34,978 nt of DNA from Paracoccaceae bacterium (GCA_002708925.1 PAPN01000031.1:1-34978); one strand, 5' to 3'; positions 14,653-24,197 are shown, counted from the stretch's first letter. Made by a program: numbers and translations. Notes: generated by a model not told the origin, from the sequence alone.

Positions 14653-15810
14653 TTAAAGCTCGACGATTTTCACCTGTTTGCCCTTGGCAGCCAGGGCGAT
14701 CTCTCCGTCGCACAGACGCAGCGCATCTTCGCCGAAAACCTCGCGGCGCCAACCGCTTAGCGCAGGCACATCGCGCATCCCGGCGGCAATCGCGTCCAGA
14801 TCCGCCGCGGGCGCGATCAGCTTCGAGGCCACCCCCGCCGTTTCCGTCTTCGCCTTCAACAGCACGCGCAGCAGATCGGCCAGCGCCGGGTTTACCTGAA
14901 GCTTGTCCTTGGCGTTGGACACTTTGGGATGGTCCTCGGGCGGGCAATCCATCCCGATTTTCACGGCGGTCAGAATGCCCTCTGCGATTTCACCCTTGCG
15001 GGCCTCGCGCAGCAGCAAGCGCGAGCGGCCCAGATCCTTCATCGACGCCGGTTTGGTCGAGGCCAGCTCGACCAGCGCATCGTCCTTGAACACCCGGTTG
15101 CGCGGGATATTGCGCGATTGGGCATAGCCTTCGCGGAACCGGGCCAGTTCACGTACGATGGCCAGGAATTTACCGCTGCTGGTGCGGGTTTTCACCCGCT
15201 GCCAGGCGTTTTCAGGATGCACGATATAGGTTTCGGGGTTTGTCAGAACCTGCAACTCTTCCTGCACCCATTTCTCGCGCTTGTTTTTCTTCAGCTGAGC
15301 GGCCAGGAATTCATAAATCTTGCGCAGATGCGTCACATCCGCCAGCGCATAGTTTTTCTGATTATCTGTCAGCGGACGGCGGGACCAATCGGTAAAGCGG
15401 TGCGATTTGTCCAGGCTGCCCTTGGCGATTTTGCGCACCAGGGTCTCATAGCCCACCTGTTCGCCAAAGCCGCAGACCATCGCGGCAACCTGCGTGTCGA
15501 ACAGCGGCTCGGGGAAGACACCGGCATCGACAAAGAAAATCTCAAGATCCTGACGCGCGGCGTGGAACACTTTGACAACCGAGGTATCGCGGAACAGATC
15601 GTACAGAGGTTCCAACGACAGATCCTTGGCCAGCGGGTCAATCAGCACCGCGTTGTCGTCGGTCTCGCCCGGCATGGCCATCTGGATCAGGCAGAGTTTC
15701 GAATAATACGTCCGCTCGCGCAGGAATTCAGTGTCCAGGGTGACGTAATCATGAGTGCGGGCTTCGGCGCAGAATGCGGCCAGGTCTTCCGTCGTCGTCA
15801 GTGTTTTCAT
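14653..15810 (-). CDS. rnd: Ribonuclease D
   Basis: A 385-residue 3'-5' exoribonuclease that matures tRNA 3' ends. DEDDy-type catalytic residues are all present: Asp26 and Glu28 (YVTLDTEFLRE), Asp88 (HAARQDLEIF), and Tyr154 with Asp158 (NYALADVTHL). An HRDC-type RNA-binding domain follows at about 212-290. The ATG at 15810 matches the family N-terminus (MKTLTTTEDLAAFC). It lies 96 bp downstream of purN on the same strand and may be cotranscribed. Confidence 0.94.
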   Translation of the reverse strand: MKTLTTTEDLAAFCAEARTHDYVTLDTEFLRERTYYSKLCLIQMAMPGETDDNAVLIDPLAKDLSLEPLYDLFRDTSVVKVFHAARQDLEIFFVDAGVFPEPLFDTQVAAMVCGFGEQVGYETLVRKIAKGSLDKSHRFTDWSRRPLTDNQKNYALADVTHLRKIYEFLAAQLKKNKREKWVQEELQVLTNPETYIVHPENAWQRVKTRTSSGKFLAIVRELARFREGYAQSRNIPRNRVFKDDALVELASTKPASMKDLGRSRLLLREARKGEIAEGILTAVKIGMDCPPEDHPKVSNAKDKLQVNPALADLLRVLLKAKTETAGVASKLIAPAADLDAIAAGMRDVPALSGWRREVFGEDALRLCDGEIALAAKGKQVKIVEL

Positions 15811-15906
15811 GCGGGCGGGTATCGTCTCTGCCTAAGTGCGGTTCTGGGCGGTTTTATGCGTATACGTCAAAGCACGGCCAATGGAAAGCCAGCGCGCAAC
15901 GGAAGC

Positions 15907-16500
15907 CTAGCCCAGCATCAAGGGCGCGGTTTCCCCTGCTGCAAAACGGCGCAAAACAGCGGGGTAAAGCTGGTGTTCGCGCAGCAGAACGCGCGCGGCC
16001 AGGCTGTCGGGCGTGTCGCCGTCCTGAATCGGAACGCGGGCCTGGCCCAGGATCGGGCCGTCATCCAGCGCAGGGGTCACCAGATGAACGGTGCAGCCGG
16101 CCTGAGTATCGCCAGCCTCCAGCGCGCGGGCGTGGGTGTGCAGGCCCTTGTATTTGGGCAGCAAGGACGGGTGAATATTCAGCATCCGCCCATCGAATTC
16201 ACGCACGAAGCTTTCGGTCAGCACCCGCATGAACCCTGCCAGACAGACAATATCGGGCTGAGCGGCCTTCAGCTGGTCCAGCAGAGCCGCCTGAAACGCC
16301 TCGCGGTCGCCTTTGAACGGGCGGTGATCCACGGCGAAGGTATCCACGCCCATGTCAGCGGCTTTTTGCAGGCCACCGGCCGCAGGGTCGTTCGAGCCCA
16401 CCAGAACAGCACGCGCCGGGTGATCGCCCACCATGCTTTCCACCAGCTTCACCATATTCGAGCCACCGCCCGAAATCAGGATGGCCACCCGTTTGGTCAC
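15907..16500 (-). CDS. purN: GAR transformylase PurN
   Basis: A 197-residue phosphoribosylglycinamide formyltransferase, which uses 10-formyl-tetrahydrofolate in step three of purine synthesis. The N-terminal nucleotide loop ISGGGSNM and catalytic Asn108, His110 ([12 protein letters not shown]) and Asp146 ([10 protein letters not shown]) are intact. Its start overlaps the purM stop by 4 bp (ATGA), so the two are translationally coupled. Confidence 0.96.
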   Translation of the reverse strand: MTKRVAILISGGGSNMVKLVESMVGDHPARAVLVGSNDPAAGGLQKAADMGVDTFAVDHRPFKGDREAFQAALLDQLKAAQPDIVCLAGFMRVLTESFVREFDGRMLNIHPSLLPKYKGLHTHARALEAGDTQAGCTVHLVTPALDDGPILGQARVPIQDGDTPDSLAARVLLREHQLYPAVLRRFAAGETAPLMLG

Positions 16501-17549
16501 AGCAGCGCGCCCTTATAGGACACGCCCTCGCCCGCACCGATGGTGCCTAGGGCGGTGACGGTCTCGCCTGCCTCGGTCAGCAGTTCGGTCAGGGCGGCGG
16601 CGCGGTCTGCGTCCACCACCAGGATCATGCCGATGCCGCAGTTAAAGGTCTTCAGCAGCTCGGATTCTTCCATGCCGCCGGTGGCTGCCAGCCATTTGAA
16701 CACGGGCGGCAGATCCCAGGCGTTCAGGTCAATCGTGGCGCCCAGCCCCTCGGGCAGAACGCGCGGCAGGTTTTCCGTCAGCCCGCCGCCGGTGATATGC
16801 GCCAGCGCGTGCACGCCCCCTGCCCGGACAGCCGCCAGCGATTGTTTGACATACAGCCGCGTCGGCGCAAGCAGGGCCGCGCCAAGGCTGCCCTCTTCCC
16901 ACGGGCAATCGGCGTCCCAGCCCAGGCCGGACACCTCGACCAGTTTGCGCACCAGGCTATAGCCGTTCGAGTGCACCCCGTTCGAGCCCAGCCCCAGCAG
17001 AACCATGCCCTCGGTCACGCCATCGGGCAGATCCGCGCCGCGCTCCATCGCGCCAACGGCAAAGCCCGCCAGATCGAAATCGCCTTCGGAATACATGCCG
17101 GGCATTTCAGCGGTTTCCCCGCCGATCAGCGCGCAGCCGGACTGCACGCAGCCCTCGGCGATGCCTTCGACAATGCGGGCGGCCTGATCCAGCTCCAGCT
17201 TGCCGGTGGCGAAATAATCAAGGAAAAACAGAGGCTCAGCCCCCTGACACACCAGATCGTTGACGCACATGGCAACCAGATCAATGCCGATCGTGTCCAC
17301 GTTGCCAGTGTCGATGGCGATGCGCAGCTTGGTGCCCACCCCGTCGGTGGCCCCCACCAGGATCGGATCGCTATACCCTGCGTCCTTCAGATCGAACAGC
17401 GCGCCAAAACCGCCCAGCCCCGACATCACGCCCGAGCGTTTGGTCCGTTTGGCGGCCGGTTTGATCCGGTCCACAAGTTCGTTGCCTGCATCAATATCCA
17501 CGCCTGCATCTGCATAGGTCAGGCCGTTCTTGCCAGTGGTCATCAGCAT
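16497..17549 (-). CDS. purM: AIR synthetase PurM
   Basis: A 350-residue phosphoribosylformylglycinamidine cyclo-ligase, step five of purine synthesis. Family blocks are [61 protein letters not shown] and [18 protein letters not shown]. Met1 (17549) or Met3 could start the protein; homology begins at about residue 8, so the choice is not decisive. It heads a purM-purN transcription unit separate from the purC-purS-purQ cluster. Confidence 0.96.
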   Translation of the reverse strand: MLMTTGKNGLTYADAGVDIDAGNELVDRIKPAAKRTKRSGVMSGLGGFGALFDLKDAGYSDPILVGATDGVGTKLRIAIDTGNVDTIGIDLVAMCVNDLVCQGAEPLFFLDYFATGKLELDQAARIVEGIAEGCVQSGCALIGGETAEMPGMYSEGDFDLAGFAVGAMERGADLPDGVTEGMVLLGLGSNGVHSNGYSLVRKLVEVSGLGWDADCPWEEGSLGAALLAPTRLYVKQSLAAVRAGGVHALAHITGGGLTENLPRVLPEGLGATIDLNAWDLPPVFKWLAATGGMEESELLKTFNCGIGMILVVDADRAAALTELLTEAGETVTALGTIGAGEGVSYKGALL

Positions 17550-17607
17550 ATCCCCGATTACGTTGCGGCCCCCTTAGACCATTGCGCGGCGCGTGTCCAC
17601 CGGCCCG

Positions 17608-17660
17608 CACCAGACACACCAGACACACCAGGCCCCGCATCCGGCAATCGGAGCGGGGCC
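17608..17660. repeat. 9-bp tandem repeat followed by a strong hairpin
   Basis: CACCAGACA occurs twice plus a partial third copy (17608-17631). Next is GGCCCCGC/GCGGGGCC (17631-17660) with an inner CCG/CGG. On the minus strand the hairpin lies 47 bp past the cydX stop and is followed by a T/G-rich tail, so it may end the cyd transcript, but there is no true U-tract. Confidence 0.45.
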
Positions 17661-17707
17661 AGGCACGTGGCGACGAAGGAACGGGTGTCTCCACGGGTTC
17701 GAAGGGC

Positions 17708-17845
17708 CTAGGGCTTGTGTTCTCCGACGGGGCAGTCCCCCTCTTCGGTGAAACAGGCATCGGCGCGCAGCTCCAGCCACATCGCGTTCAGAACAGCGAA
17801 CAAAGCGGCCAGCGGCAATCCCAGAAGCCAGGCAAAATACCACAT
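17708..17845 (-). CDS. cydX: CydX-like small subunit of cytochrome bd oxidase
   Basis: A 45-residue single-pass membrane protein: MWYFAWLLGLPLAALFAVLN, then AMWLELRADACF and an acidic tail. MWYFxWxLG is the CydX/CbdX signature; the peptide stabilises the CydAB haem environment. AAGGAGAG lies eight bases before the ATG at 17845, and the gene begins 12 bp after the cydB stop. It is below the size cutoff of many gene finders, so easily missed. Confidence 0.92.
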   Translation of the reverse strand: MWYFAWLLGLPLAALFAVLNAMWLELRADACFTEEGDCPVGEHKP

Positions 17846-17857
17846 GTCATCTCTCCT

Positions 17858-19021
17858 TTAATACACGGTGTCGGCGTTTTCGGTGACGTCGGCCTCGGTG
17901 ACCTTGCCCCACAGCACCTTATACACCCAGGCGGTATAGGCCAGGATCAGCGGCATGAAGATCGCCGTGACCACCAGCATGATGAACAGCGTCTGATGCG
18001 AGCTGGAGGCATCCCACACGGTCAGCGAACTGTTCGGATCCACGGTCGAGGGCAGGATGAACGGGAACATCGTCAACCCGACCGAGGCAATGATCCCCGT
18101 GATCCCCATCTTGGACCACAGCAGGGTCGAGACCTCGCGCCCTGCCCGCAGCCCCAGAACCGCCAGCGCGGTGCCGACAAAGCCCATGATCGGCGCAATC
18201 GCGATCCAGGGGCGCGCGGCATAGGCCGACATCCAGCTGCCACCGCGCGTGACCTCGGAATAGAGCGGGTTCGACGGGCCGTTGGGCACCACCGCATTCG
18301 TCAGCGCGAACCCATCCACCCCAAGCGCCAGCCAGACACCGGCCAGCGCATAGCCCGCCATGGCCACCAGCCCGGCCACCGTACCGATACGGCGCGCGCG
18401 CGCGGCCACCTGGCCTTCGGATTTCAGCGTCAGCCAGGCCGCGCCGTGCATCATCAGCATGGAAAAGGACACCACCCCCGCCAGCAGCGCAAAGGGGCGC
18501 AGCAGGCCAAGGAACTTGATGGCAAAGTTGCCGTCATACATCGGCATCAGATCCGGCGTCAGGTAGAAGGGCACGCCCAGCAGCACATTGCCCACAGCCA
18601 CGCCGAACAGCAGCGACGGCACCGCGCCCCCCACGAACAGCGCCCAGTCCCAGCCATTGCGCCAGGCCGCGCCTTCGCGTTTCGAGCGGTACTTGAACGC
18701 CACCGGACGGACAATAAAGGCGGCCAGCACCACGAACATCGCCAGATAAAACCCCGAGAAGCTGACCGCATAGAGCGGCGGCCAGGCGGCAAAGATCGCG
18801 CCGCCCCCCAGGATGAACCAGACCTGGTTGCCCTCCCAGACCGGGCCAACGGTGTTGATGGCCATGCGGCGCTCGACATCGGTTTTGGCCACGAAAGGCA
18901 GCAGCGCCCCCACCCCCATGTCGAACCCGTCGGTCAGGGCAAACCCGATCAGCAGCACGCCCAGAAGCGCCCACCAGATCACGCGCAATACGTCAAAGTC
19001 GATCATTTCATACAGGATCAT
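17858..19021 (-). CDS. cydB: Cytochrome bd ubiquinol oxidase subunit II
   Basis: A 387-residue multi-pass membrane subunit of the bd oxidase. Family segments are VIWWALLGVLLIGFALTDGFDMGVGALLPF near the N-terminus, GPVWEGNQVWFILGGGAIFAAWP, and the C-terminal FPFILPSTVDPNSSLTVWDASSS. Length is as expected. It starts 5 bp after the cydA stop and is followed by cydX, giving the standard A-B-X order. Confidence 0.96.
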   Translation of the reverse strand: MILYEMIDFDVLRVIWWALLGVLLIGFALTDGFDMGVGALLPFVAKTDVERRMAINTVGPVWEGNQVWFILGGGAIFAAWPPLYAVSFSGFYLAMFVVLAAFIVRPVAFKYRSKREGAAWRNGWDWALFVGGAVPSLLFGVAVGNVLLGVPFYLTPDLMPMYDGNFAIKFLGLLRPFALLAGVVSFSMLMMHGAAWLTLKSEGQVAARARRIGTVAGLVAMAGYALAGVWLALGVDGFALTNAVVPNGPSNPLYSEVTRGGSWMSAYAARPWIAIAPIMGFVGTALAVLGLRAGREVSTLLWSKMGITGIIASVGLTMFPFILPSTVDPNSSLTVWDASSSHQTLFIMLVVTAIFMPLILAYTAWVYKVLWGKVTEADVTENADTVY

Positions 19022-19026
19022 GTCAG

Positions 19027-20640
19027 TTACTCCGCCGGAGTTTCAGAGAAAGGGCCCTTGCCGTCATGCGTGCGCAGGCGGTGTTCGTGGCGTTTCAACC
19101 AGGCATCCGTTTCAGCGACGTCCAGATAGGGCCCCTTGCGGATGTATTTCACCATCAGGCTCATCTCGATCACAAAGAGGATCGAATAGAAGGTGACGAA
19201 GCCGGCCAGCGTGATCACCAGATCGGCGATGCTCAGATGCGAGGCCGACAGAGCGGTGGGCAAAACCCCGTCCACCGTCCAGGGCTGACGGCCGAATTCA
19301 GCGACAAACCAGCCCAGCTCGGCCGCGATCCACGGCGTCGGGATGATCGCCACCGCCGCATAAAGCGACCAGCGCGGGAATTGCATCTGCCGGAAGGACG
19401 CCCGCCAGAAGAAATAGGCCATCACCGCAATAAAGCTGAAGCCCAGCCCCACCATCAGACGGAAGGCCCAGAACAGCGGCGCCACGCCCGGCACCGTGTC
19501 ATCGGCGGCCTGGCTGATCTGCGCATCCGTGGCCTCGCGCGGGTCATCGACATATTGTTTCAGCAGCAGGGCATAGCCCAGATTGTCGGAATGTTCCTCG
19601 AATGTGGTGCGCACCTCTTGCGGGGTGGCCTCGCGCTGATCGCGGATCGTCATCAGCGCATCATAGGCGATCAGGCCATCGCGGATTCTCAGCTCGGATT
19701 CGGCGACCAGATCGTTGATGCCGGGGATTTCCTCGGTCAGGCTACGCGTGCCGATCAGCCCCATCACCCAGGGGATTTCCACGGCATAATGCGTCTCGCG
19801 CGCCTCTTGATCAGGGAAGCCGACCAGGGTGAACTGCGCCGGGGCCTCGTGGGTTTCCCACATGCCCTCGATCGCGGCCAGTTTCATTTTCTGGGTGTGG
19901 CTGGCCGAGTAGCCGGACTCGTCCCCCAGCACCACGACCGACAGCGCCGCCGCCAGCCCAAAGGCCGAGGCCACCGCAATCGAGCGCCGCGCCAGATCCT
20001 TGTGCCGGTCCTGCAGCAGATACAGCGCCGATACCCCCAGCACGAAAATGCTGGCCGTGACATAGCCGGCGGAAACCGTGTGCACGAATTTGGCCTGCGC
20101 GACCTCGTTGAACAGCACCTCGAAGAACGAGGTCATCTCCATCCGCATCGTATCGGGGTTGAATTCCGCGCCCACCGGGTTCTGCATCCAGCCATTGGCA
20201 ATCAGGATCCACAGCGCCGAGAAGTTCGAGCCGATCGCCACCAGCCAGGCGACAACCGCGTGCTGCACCTTGGTCAGCTTGTCCCAGCCAAAGAAGAACA
20301 ACCCGACAAAGGTGGCCTCCAGGAAGAAGGCCATCAGCCCCTCAATCGCCAGCGGCGCGCCGAAGATGTCGCCCACGTAATGGCTGTAATAGCTCCAGTT
20401 CATGCCGAACTGAAACTCCATCGTGATGCCCGTGGCGACGCCCAGCACAAAGTTGATGCCGAACAGCGTGCCCCAGAATTTCGTCATCTGCCGCCAGATC
20501 GGGCGGTTGGTCATGACATAGACGGTCTCCATGATCGCCACGAGGATCGACAGACCCAGCGTCAGCGGCACAAAGAGAAAGTGATACATAGCTGTCATCG
20601 CAAACTGTAAGCGAGACAGCTCGACTAGTCCGATTTCCAT
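19027..20640 (-). CDS. cydA: Cytochrome bd ubiquinol oxidase subunit I
   Basis: A 537-residue subunit carrying the haems and quinol site. Haem-ligand candidates by position are His20 (MYHFLFVPLTLG), His187 (KFVHTVSAGYV) and Met396 (AFRLMVGLG); Glu100 and Glu448 (GWFVAEFGRQPW) are also in place. The long Q-loop (about 255-390, with IEGMWETHEAPAQFTLVGFPDQ and LGYALLLKQYVDD) places it in the long-loop E. coli-like subfamily rather than the cyanide-insensitive CioA type. The promoter at 20703-20750 has an FNR box and two Rrf2-like palindromes. Confidence 0.97.
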   Translation of the reverse strand: MEIGLVELSRLQFAMTAMYHFLFVPLTLGLSILVAIMETVYVMTNRPIWRQMTKFWGTLFGINFVLGVATGITMEFQFGMNWSYYSHYVGDIFGAPLAIEGLMAFFLEATFVGLFFFGWDKLTKVQHAVVAWLVAIGSNFSALWILIANGWMQNPVGAEFNPDTMRMEMTSFFEVLFNEVAQAKFVHTVSAGYVTASIFVLGVSALYLLQDRHKDLARRSIAVASAFGLAAALSVVVLGDESGYSASHTQKMKLAAIEGMWETHEAPAQFTLVGFPDQEARETHYAVEIPWVMGLIGTRSLTEEIPGINDLVAESELRIRDGLIAYDALMTIRDQREATPQEVRTTFEEHSDNLGYALLLKQYVDDPREATDAQISQAADDTVPGVAPLFWAFRLMVGLGFSFIAVMAYFFWRASFRQMQFPRWSLYAAVAIIPTPWIAAELGWFVAEFGRQPWTVDGVLPTALSASHLSIADLVITLAGFVTFYSILFVIEMSLMVKYIRKGPYLDVAETDAWLKRHEHRLRTHDGKGPFSETPAE

Positions 20641-20702
20641 GGTGAACTCCTATGGACGGTTAAAGGCGCATCTGTCACATGCATTCCCCTGACTTATATT
20701 CC

Positions 20703-20750
20703 GCACTCAGAATGTGGATTTGATCTGAATCAATTCTGCATTCAAAATGT
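20703..20750 (-). promoter_or_regulatory. cydA promoter: FNR box flanked by two palindromes
   Basis: TTGATCTGAATCAA (20720-20733) is a perfect FNR/FnrL-type site. GCACTCAGAATGT (20703-20715) and GCATTCAAAATGT (20738-20750) each match 11 of 13 positions of the perfect palindrome found at the cydD/regulator promoter. Both centres are 17.5 bp from the FNR centre. The elements lie 62-110 bp upstream of the cydA start. Confidence 0.75.
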
Positions 20751-20758
20751 GCTTTTAA

Positions 20759-22435
20759 TCACGCAGCCCCCAGCGGCCGGGCCTCAGGCGCGCCAATCCG
20801 GATGCGTTGATCGGCGGCCTCTATTTCGGCCGGCCGGTGCGCCGCCATCAGAATCATCGCCTCGGGCAGAGCCTGGCGCACCCCCAGCATCACCGCCCGC
20901 GCGGTTTTGTCATCCAGCCCCTCGGTCGGTTCATCCAGCAAAAGAATGGCCGGATTGCGCAGGATCGCGCGCGCCAGTACCAGCCGGCGTGCCTCGCCGC
21001 CTGACAGGCCCGCCCCGCGAAATCCCAGCGGAGCCTCCAGCCCGCCTCTGGCTGTGATCACATGGTCCAGACATGCCGCACGCAAAGCGGCCCACAGGCG
21101 ATCATCAGAGGCCCCCGGCGCCCCCAGCCGCAGGTTCTGCGCAACCGTTCCCGCAATCAGCCCGTGACGCTGAGGCACCATCGCAATCTGCGGCTGCGGG
21201 CCATCAATCACGGCTTCCTGCCCGTCGTCCGCCCCCAGGATCACCTGGCCGCCCGCAGGGGGCAAAGCCCCCGCCACCATCAGCAAAACCGTGCTTTTGC
21301 CACTGCCGCTTGGGCCTGTCAGCGCCGCGGTTTCCCCAGGTTTCAAGCACAGATCCACAGGGGTGAACAGATCAGAGCCCCCCGCCCCGCCCCGTCCTGC
21401 AAGAGCCCTCAGCCGCAATGAAACCGGCGCGCGCGCGGCGGGGGGGATCGGAGGCGGGCCGGCCGGCTCTGCCAGCATGGGACGCACACGGCGCGCCGCC
21501 TGGGCCATGCGCCCGATCTCGGTCAGGGCACGCCGAATGGGCGCGACAGTTTCCGCAAGCGCCAAAGCCGCAAACACGCCAATCGCAGCACTGGCCGCGC
21601 TCAGATGCCCCGCCTGCGCAAGCGCCGCTCCGGTGCCCAACGCAAGCGCCACAATCGCCCCCCCGGCAATGTCCATCCCCAGCCCCGAGCGCCGCTCGAT
21701 CCTGTCCAGTTTCTGGCGCGCCGCCCCAAACCGTTCAGACGCGTGATGGCACTGCGCGGCAGCCGCGTCGATCTGGCCATAGACCGTCAGATCCTCTCTT
21801 GCGGTAACCATTTGTATTAACCGGCGGCGCGTGGCCTGCAAGGCTGCCTCGGCCTGCCGCGCAGGGGTGCGCGCCAGGCGTTGCCCCAGGAAGAACACGA
21901 AATTCGCGCCGATCAGATACCCCGGCCCGACGATCAAAGCCACCAGCGGATCCACCAGCCAAGCCAGCACCCCCGTGACCAACAGCAGCGTCAGGCCTCC
22001 GGCCAGCCCAGGCAGAACCAGGCGCAGCAGCACACCGTCCAGGGCGTCAATGTCCGCCGTGACGCGATTTAGCATCGCATCGGCCCTCAGCCGCTCTAGC
22101 TGGCGATGCGGCCACCGCAGCAGCCCCGTCAGCAAACGCACCCGAAGAGCCGAAAGCGCCCGTAGCACCGCATCATGCGTCGAGAGCCGCTCTCCGTAGC
22201 GGGCAACGGTCCGGCCAAGCGCCAGAAACCGCACCATCGCAGAGGGCGCAAAGACGTTAAACAAGATGCCGATACCCGCGATCCCAGCCGCCGCTGCCGC
22301 CGTGATAAACCAGCCCGACAACCCCAGCAGCGCGACCCCCATCAACAGCACCACAGCCGATAGGGTCAGGCCGATCAACAGCGGGCGTCTTTCGGCAAGA
22401 AACAGCAATTTTGCTATATAAAACAAGTTATTCAT
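20759..22435 (-). CDS. cydC: Heterodimeric thiol ABC exporter subunit CydC
   Basis: A 558-residue ABC exporter half. The membrane domain (about 1-310) starts MNNLFYIAKLLF. The ATPase has Walker A GPSGSGKST (374-382), signature LSGGE (477-481) and Walker B ILLLDE (497-502). With CydD it exports cysteine/glutathione and is needed for cytochrome bd assembly. The ATG at 22435 overlaps the cydD stop by 8 bp, giving coupled translation; the longer open frame would run far into cydD. The gap to cydA holds a separate promoter. Confidence 0.93.
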   Translation of the reverse strand: MNNLFYIAKLLFLAERRPLLIGLTLSAVVLLMGVALLGLSGWFITAAAAAGIAGIGILFNVFAPSAMVRFLALGRTVARYGERLSTHDAVLRALSALRVRLLTGLLRWPHRQLERLRADAMLNRVTADIDALDGVLLRLVLPGLAGGLTLLLVTGVLAWLVDPLVALIVGPGYLIGANFVFFLGQRLARTPARQAEAALQATRRRLIQMVTAREDLTVYGQIDAAAAQCHHASERFGAARQKLDRIERRSGLGMDIAGGAIVALALGTGAALAQAGHLSAASAAIGVFAALALAETVAPIRRALTEIGRMAQAARRVRPMLAEPAGPPPIPPAARAPVSLRLRALAGRGGAGGSDLFTPVDLCLKPGETAALTGPSGSGKSTVLLMVAGALPPAGGQVILGADDGQEAVIDGPQPQIAMVPQRHGLIAGTVAQNLRLGAPGASDDRLWAALRAACLDHVITARGGLEAPLGFRGAGLSGGEARRLVLARAILRNPAILLLDEPTEGLDDKTARAVMLGVRQALPEAMILMAAHRPAEIEAADQRIRIGAPEARPLGAA

Positions 22436-24077
22436 GGCGGCCGCCCTTCCCCAGATCCAGCACATGATCCATCTGCCGGATAAGATTCGGATCATGTGTC
22501 GCCACGATCAGAGTCCCGCCCGAAGCCGAAAATTCCAGCAATCCGCGCAGGACAAATCGCGCCGTTTCGGGGTCCAGATCCGCCGTTGGCTCGTCCGCCA
22601 GCAGCACTGCCGGATGCCCGTGCAAAGCGCGCGCCAGCATGACACGGCGGGCCTCTCCTCCGGACAATCCGGCTCCGTTTTCGCCCAGTTGCGCCTGCAA
22701 TCCGCTGGGCAGGGACGCGACGACTTCGGTCAGCCGCGCCTGCTCTAACAGCGTGTCGGATACCGGCTGTCCGAACCCGATATTGTACCGAAGCGAACGG
22801 TTCAGAAAATGCGGAGCCTGCGGCATCCAGCCCAGATTCTGACGCCAGGCATCGACGTTTTCGCGCTCAAGAGGCGTCTGATCCAGCAGCACGGCACCAG
22901 TTTTGGCGCGCTCCAATCCGGCCAGCAGCCGCAGCAGGCTGGACTTGCCCGACCCGCTTTCGCCTATGATGGCAAGGCTTTCGCCCAGGGGGATCGACAG
23001 ATCGGGATAGCGCAGTTCATGCCCCCCCCGCACAAGGGAAAGATCACGCAGATTGATCGCCGTCGGCACGGAAAACCCGCATGTCCCGTTAACCGATCTT
23101 AACATGTCAGGGCGCGTTTCGCCCTGCCATTGGGCAAGCTCGTCCAGCACCGCCTCGGCGGCGGCCTTATCGTGCCAGGCGGCGGCCAGATCCCGCAGGG
23201 GCTGAAAAAAATCCGGGGCCATGAGCAGCAGGAAAATCCCCGCGAAGGGCGTCAGCGGCGCCCCCCAGGTGCCCCAGTGGATTTCGCCCAGCAGCGCAAA
23301 TCCCACCCAGACGGCGACCATGGCCACGCCCAGGGCCGCGAATAATTCCAGCACCGTCGAGGACAAAAATGCGATGCGCAGAACAGCCATCGTGCGGTGG
23401 CGCAACGAATCCGAGGCCTCGGAAAACCCGTCAATCAAGGCCGGGCCGGCGCCGATCAATTTCAGATCAGACAAAGCCGCAAGCCGGTCGATCAGCAGAT
23501 CGCTCAACTGGCCGATTTCCCCCATCTGGCGCGCGCTGGCCTCTTTGGCGGCCCAGCCCACCAGCGCCATGAACAGCGGGATCAACGGGCCGGCCATCAG
23601 CAGCACCACCGCCACCGCCCAGCTGTGCCACAGCGCAAGCGCGAGGATCACGACAGGCATGACGCCCGATCGTAACCGGGCCGGGCGATAGCGCAGAAAA
23701 TAGGGGCGCAGCGCCTCAAGTTTCTCGGCCAGCAAAGCCGCAAGAGCCCCCCCATTGCCAAGCGCAGAGTCGCCGGCCGCCCGCGCCTCTTGGGTGACGA
23801 TCCGGCCGCGCACCGCCGCCAGCTGGCGTTCCAGAGCGGCGGAAAGCCGATACTGAGACCCCGCCTCGATCGCGGCGCGCAACGCGGCCAGCGCAAAGAA
23901 AACAATGGCCGCGATCAGCGGTGAAACAGGCGTCCCCCCCGCCAGCAATCCCGACAGAACAGCCGCAATCACAGCGGCCTGAAACGGCCAGATCAGCGCC
24001 GCCAGCAGGCTAAGCAGAACGCCCGCTTTGTCAGGTTTGAACTGATCCACAAGGTTTTGCGACGGGTTGGGAGACAT
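22428..24077 (-). CDS. cydD: Heterodimeric thiol ABC exporter subunit CydD
   Basis: A 549-residue partner of CydC. Membrane helices fill about 1-300; the ATPase has Walker A GESGSGKSS (372-380), signature LSGGE (471-475) and Walker B VLLADE (491-496). The ATG at 24077 (MSPNPSQNL) has AGGTG eight bases upstream. The ATG at 24095 also opens the frame but lies inside the 13-bp palindrome of the promoter, so I reject it. It is divergent from the Rrf2-type regulator. Confidence 0.92.
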   Translation of the reverse strand: MSPNPSQNLVDQFKPDKAGVLLSLLAALIWPFQAAVIAAVLSGLLAGGTPVSPLIAAIVFFALAALRAAIEAGSQYRLSAALERQLAAVRGRIVTQEARAAGDSALGNGGALAALLAEKLEALRPYFLRYRPARLRSGVMPVVILALALWHSWAVAVVLLMAGPLIPLFMALVGWAAKEASARQMGEIGQLSDLLIDRLAALSDLKLIGAGPALIDGFSEASDSLRHRTMAVLRIAFLSSTVLELFAALGVAMVAVWVGFALLGEIHWGTWGAPLTPFAGIFLLLMAPDFFQPLRDLAAAWHDKAAAEAVLDELAQWQGETRPDMLRSVNGTCGFSVPTAINLRDLSLVRGGHELRYPDLSIPLGESLAIIGESGSGKSSLLRLLAGLERAKTGAVLLDQTPLERENVDAWRQNLGWMPQAPHFLNRSLRYNIGFGQPVSDTLLEQARLTEVVASLPSGLQAQLGENGAGLSGGEARRVMLARALHGHPAVLLADEPTADLDPETARFVLRGLLEFSASGGTLIVATHDPNLIRQMDHVLDLGKGGRHE

Positions 24078-24091
24078 GGCGCACCTATTTC

Positions 24092-24146
24092 GCATTCAGA
24101 ATGCCGATTATAAGGGTTTTTGACCGGCTGTGTTGATCTCGATCAA
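24092..24146. promoter_or_regulatory. Divergent cydD / Rrf2 regulator control region
   Basis: GCATTCAGAATGC (24092-24104) is a perfect 6+1+6 palindrome. TTGATCTCGATCAA (24133-24146) is a perfect FNR/FnrL-type box. The palindrome recurs in weaker form twice at the cydA promoter. It is likely the site of the adjacent Rrf2 protein, which would then also regulate itself. Confidence 0.75.
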
Positions 24147-24197
24147 GAAAAACCTGATTCTTTCATGCCACATAAGCGCAAACAGAAAGGAATTTCG

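Noticed and set aside
17582..19129. Plus-strand ORF of 515 codons opposite cydB
   Set aside because: Shadow of cydB; the product is Arg/Gln/His-rich with no recognisable motif.
19066..20610. Plus-strand ORF of 514 codons opposite cydA
   Set aside because: Antisense shadow; cydA is unambiguous.
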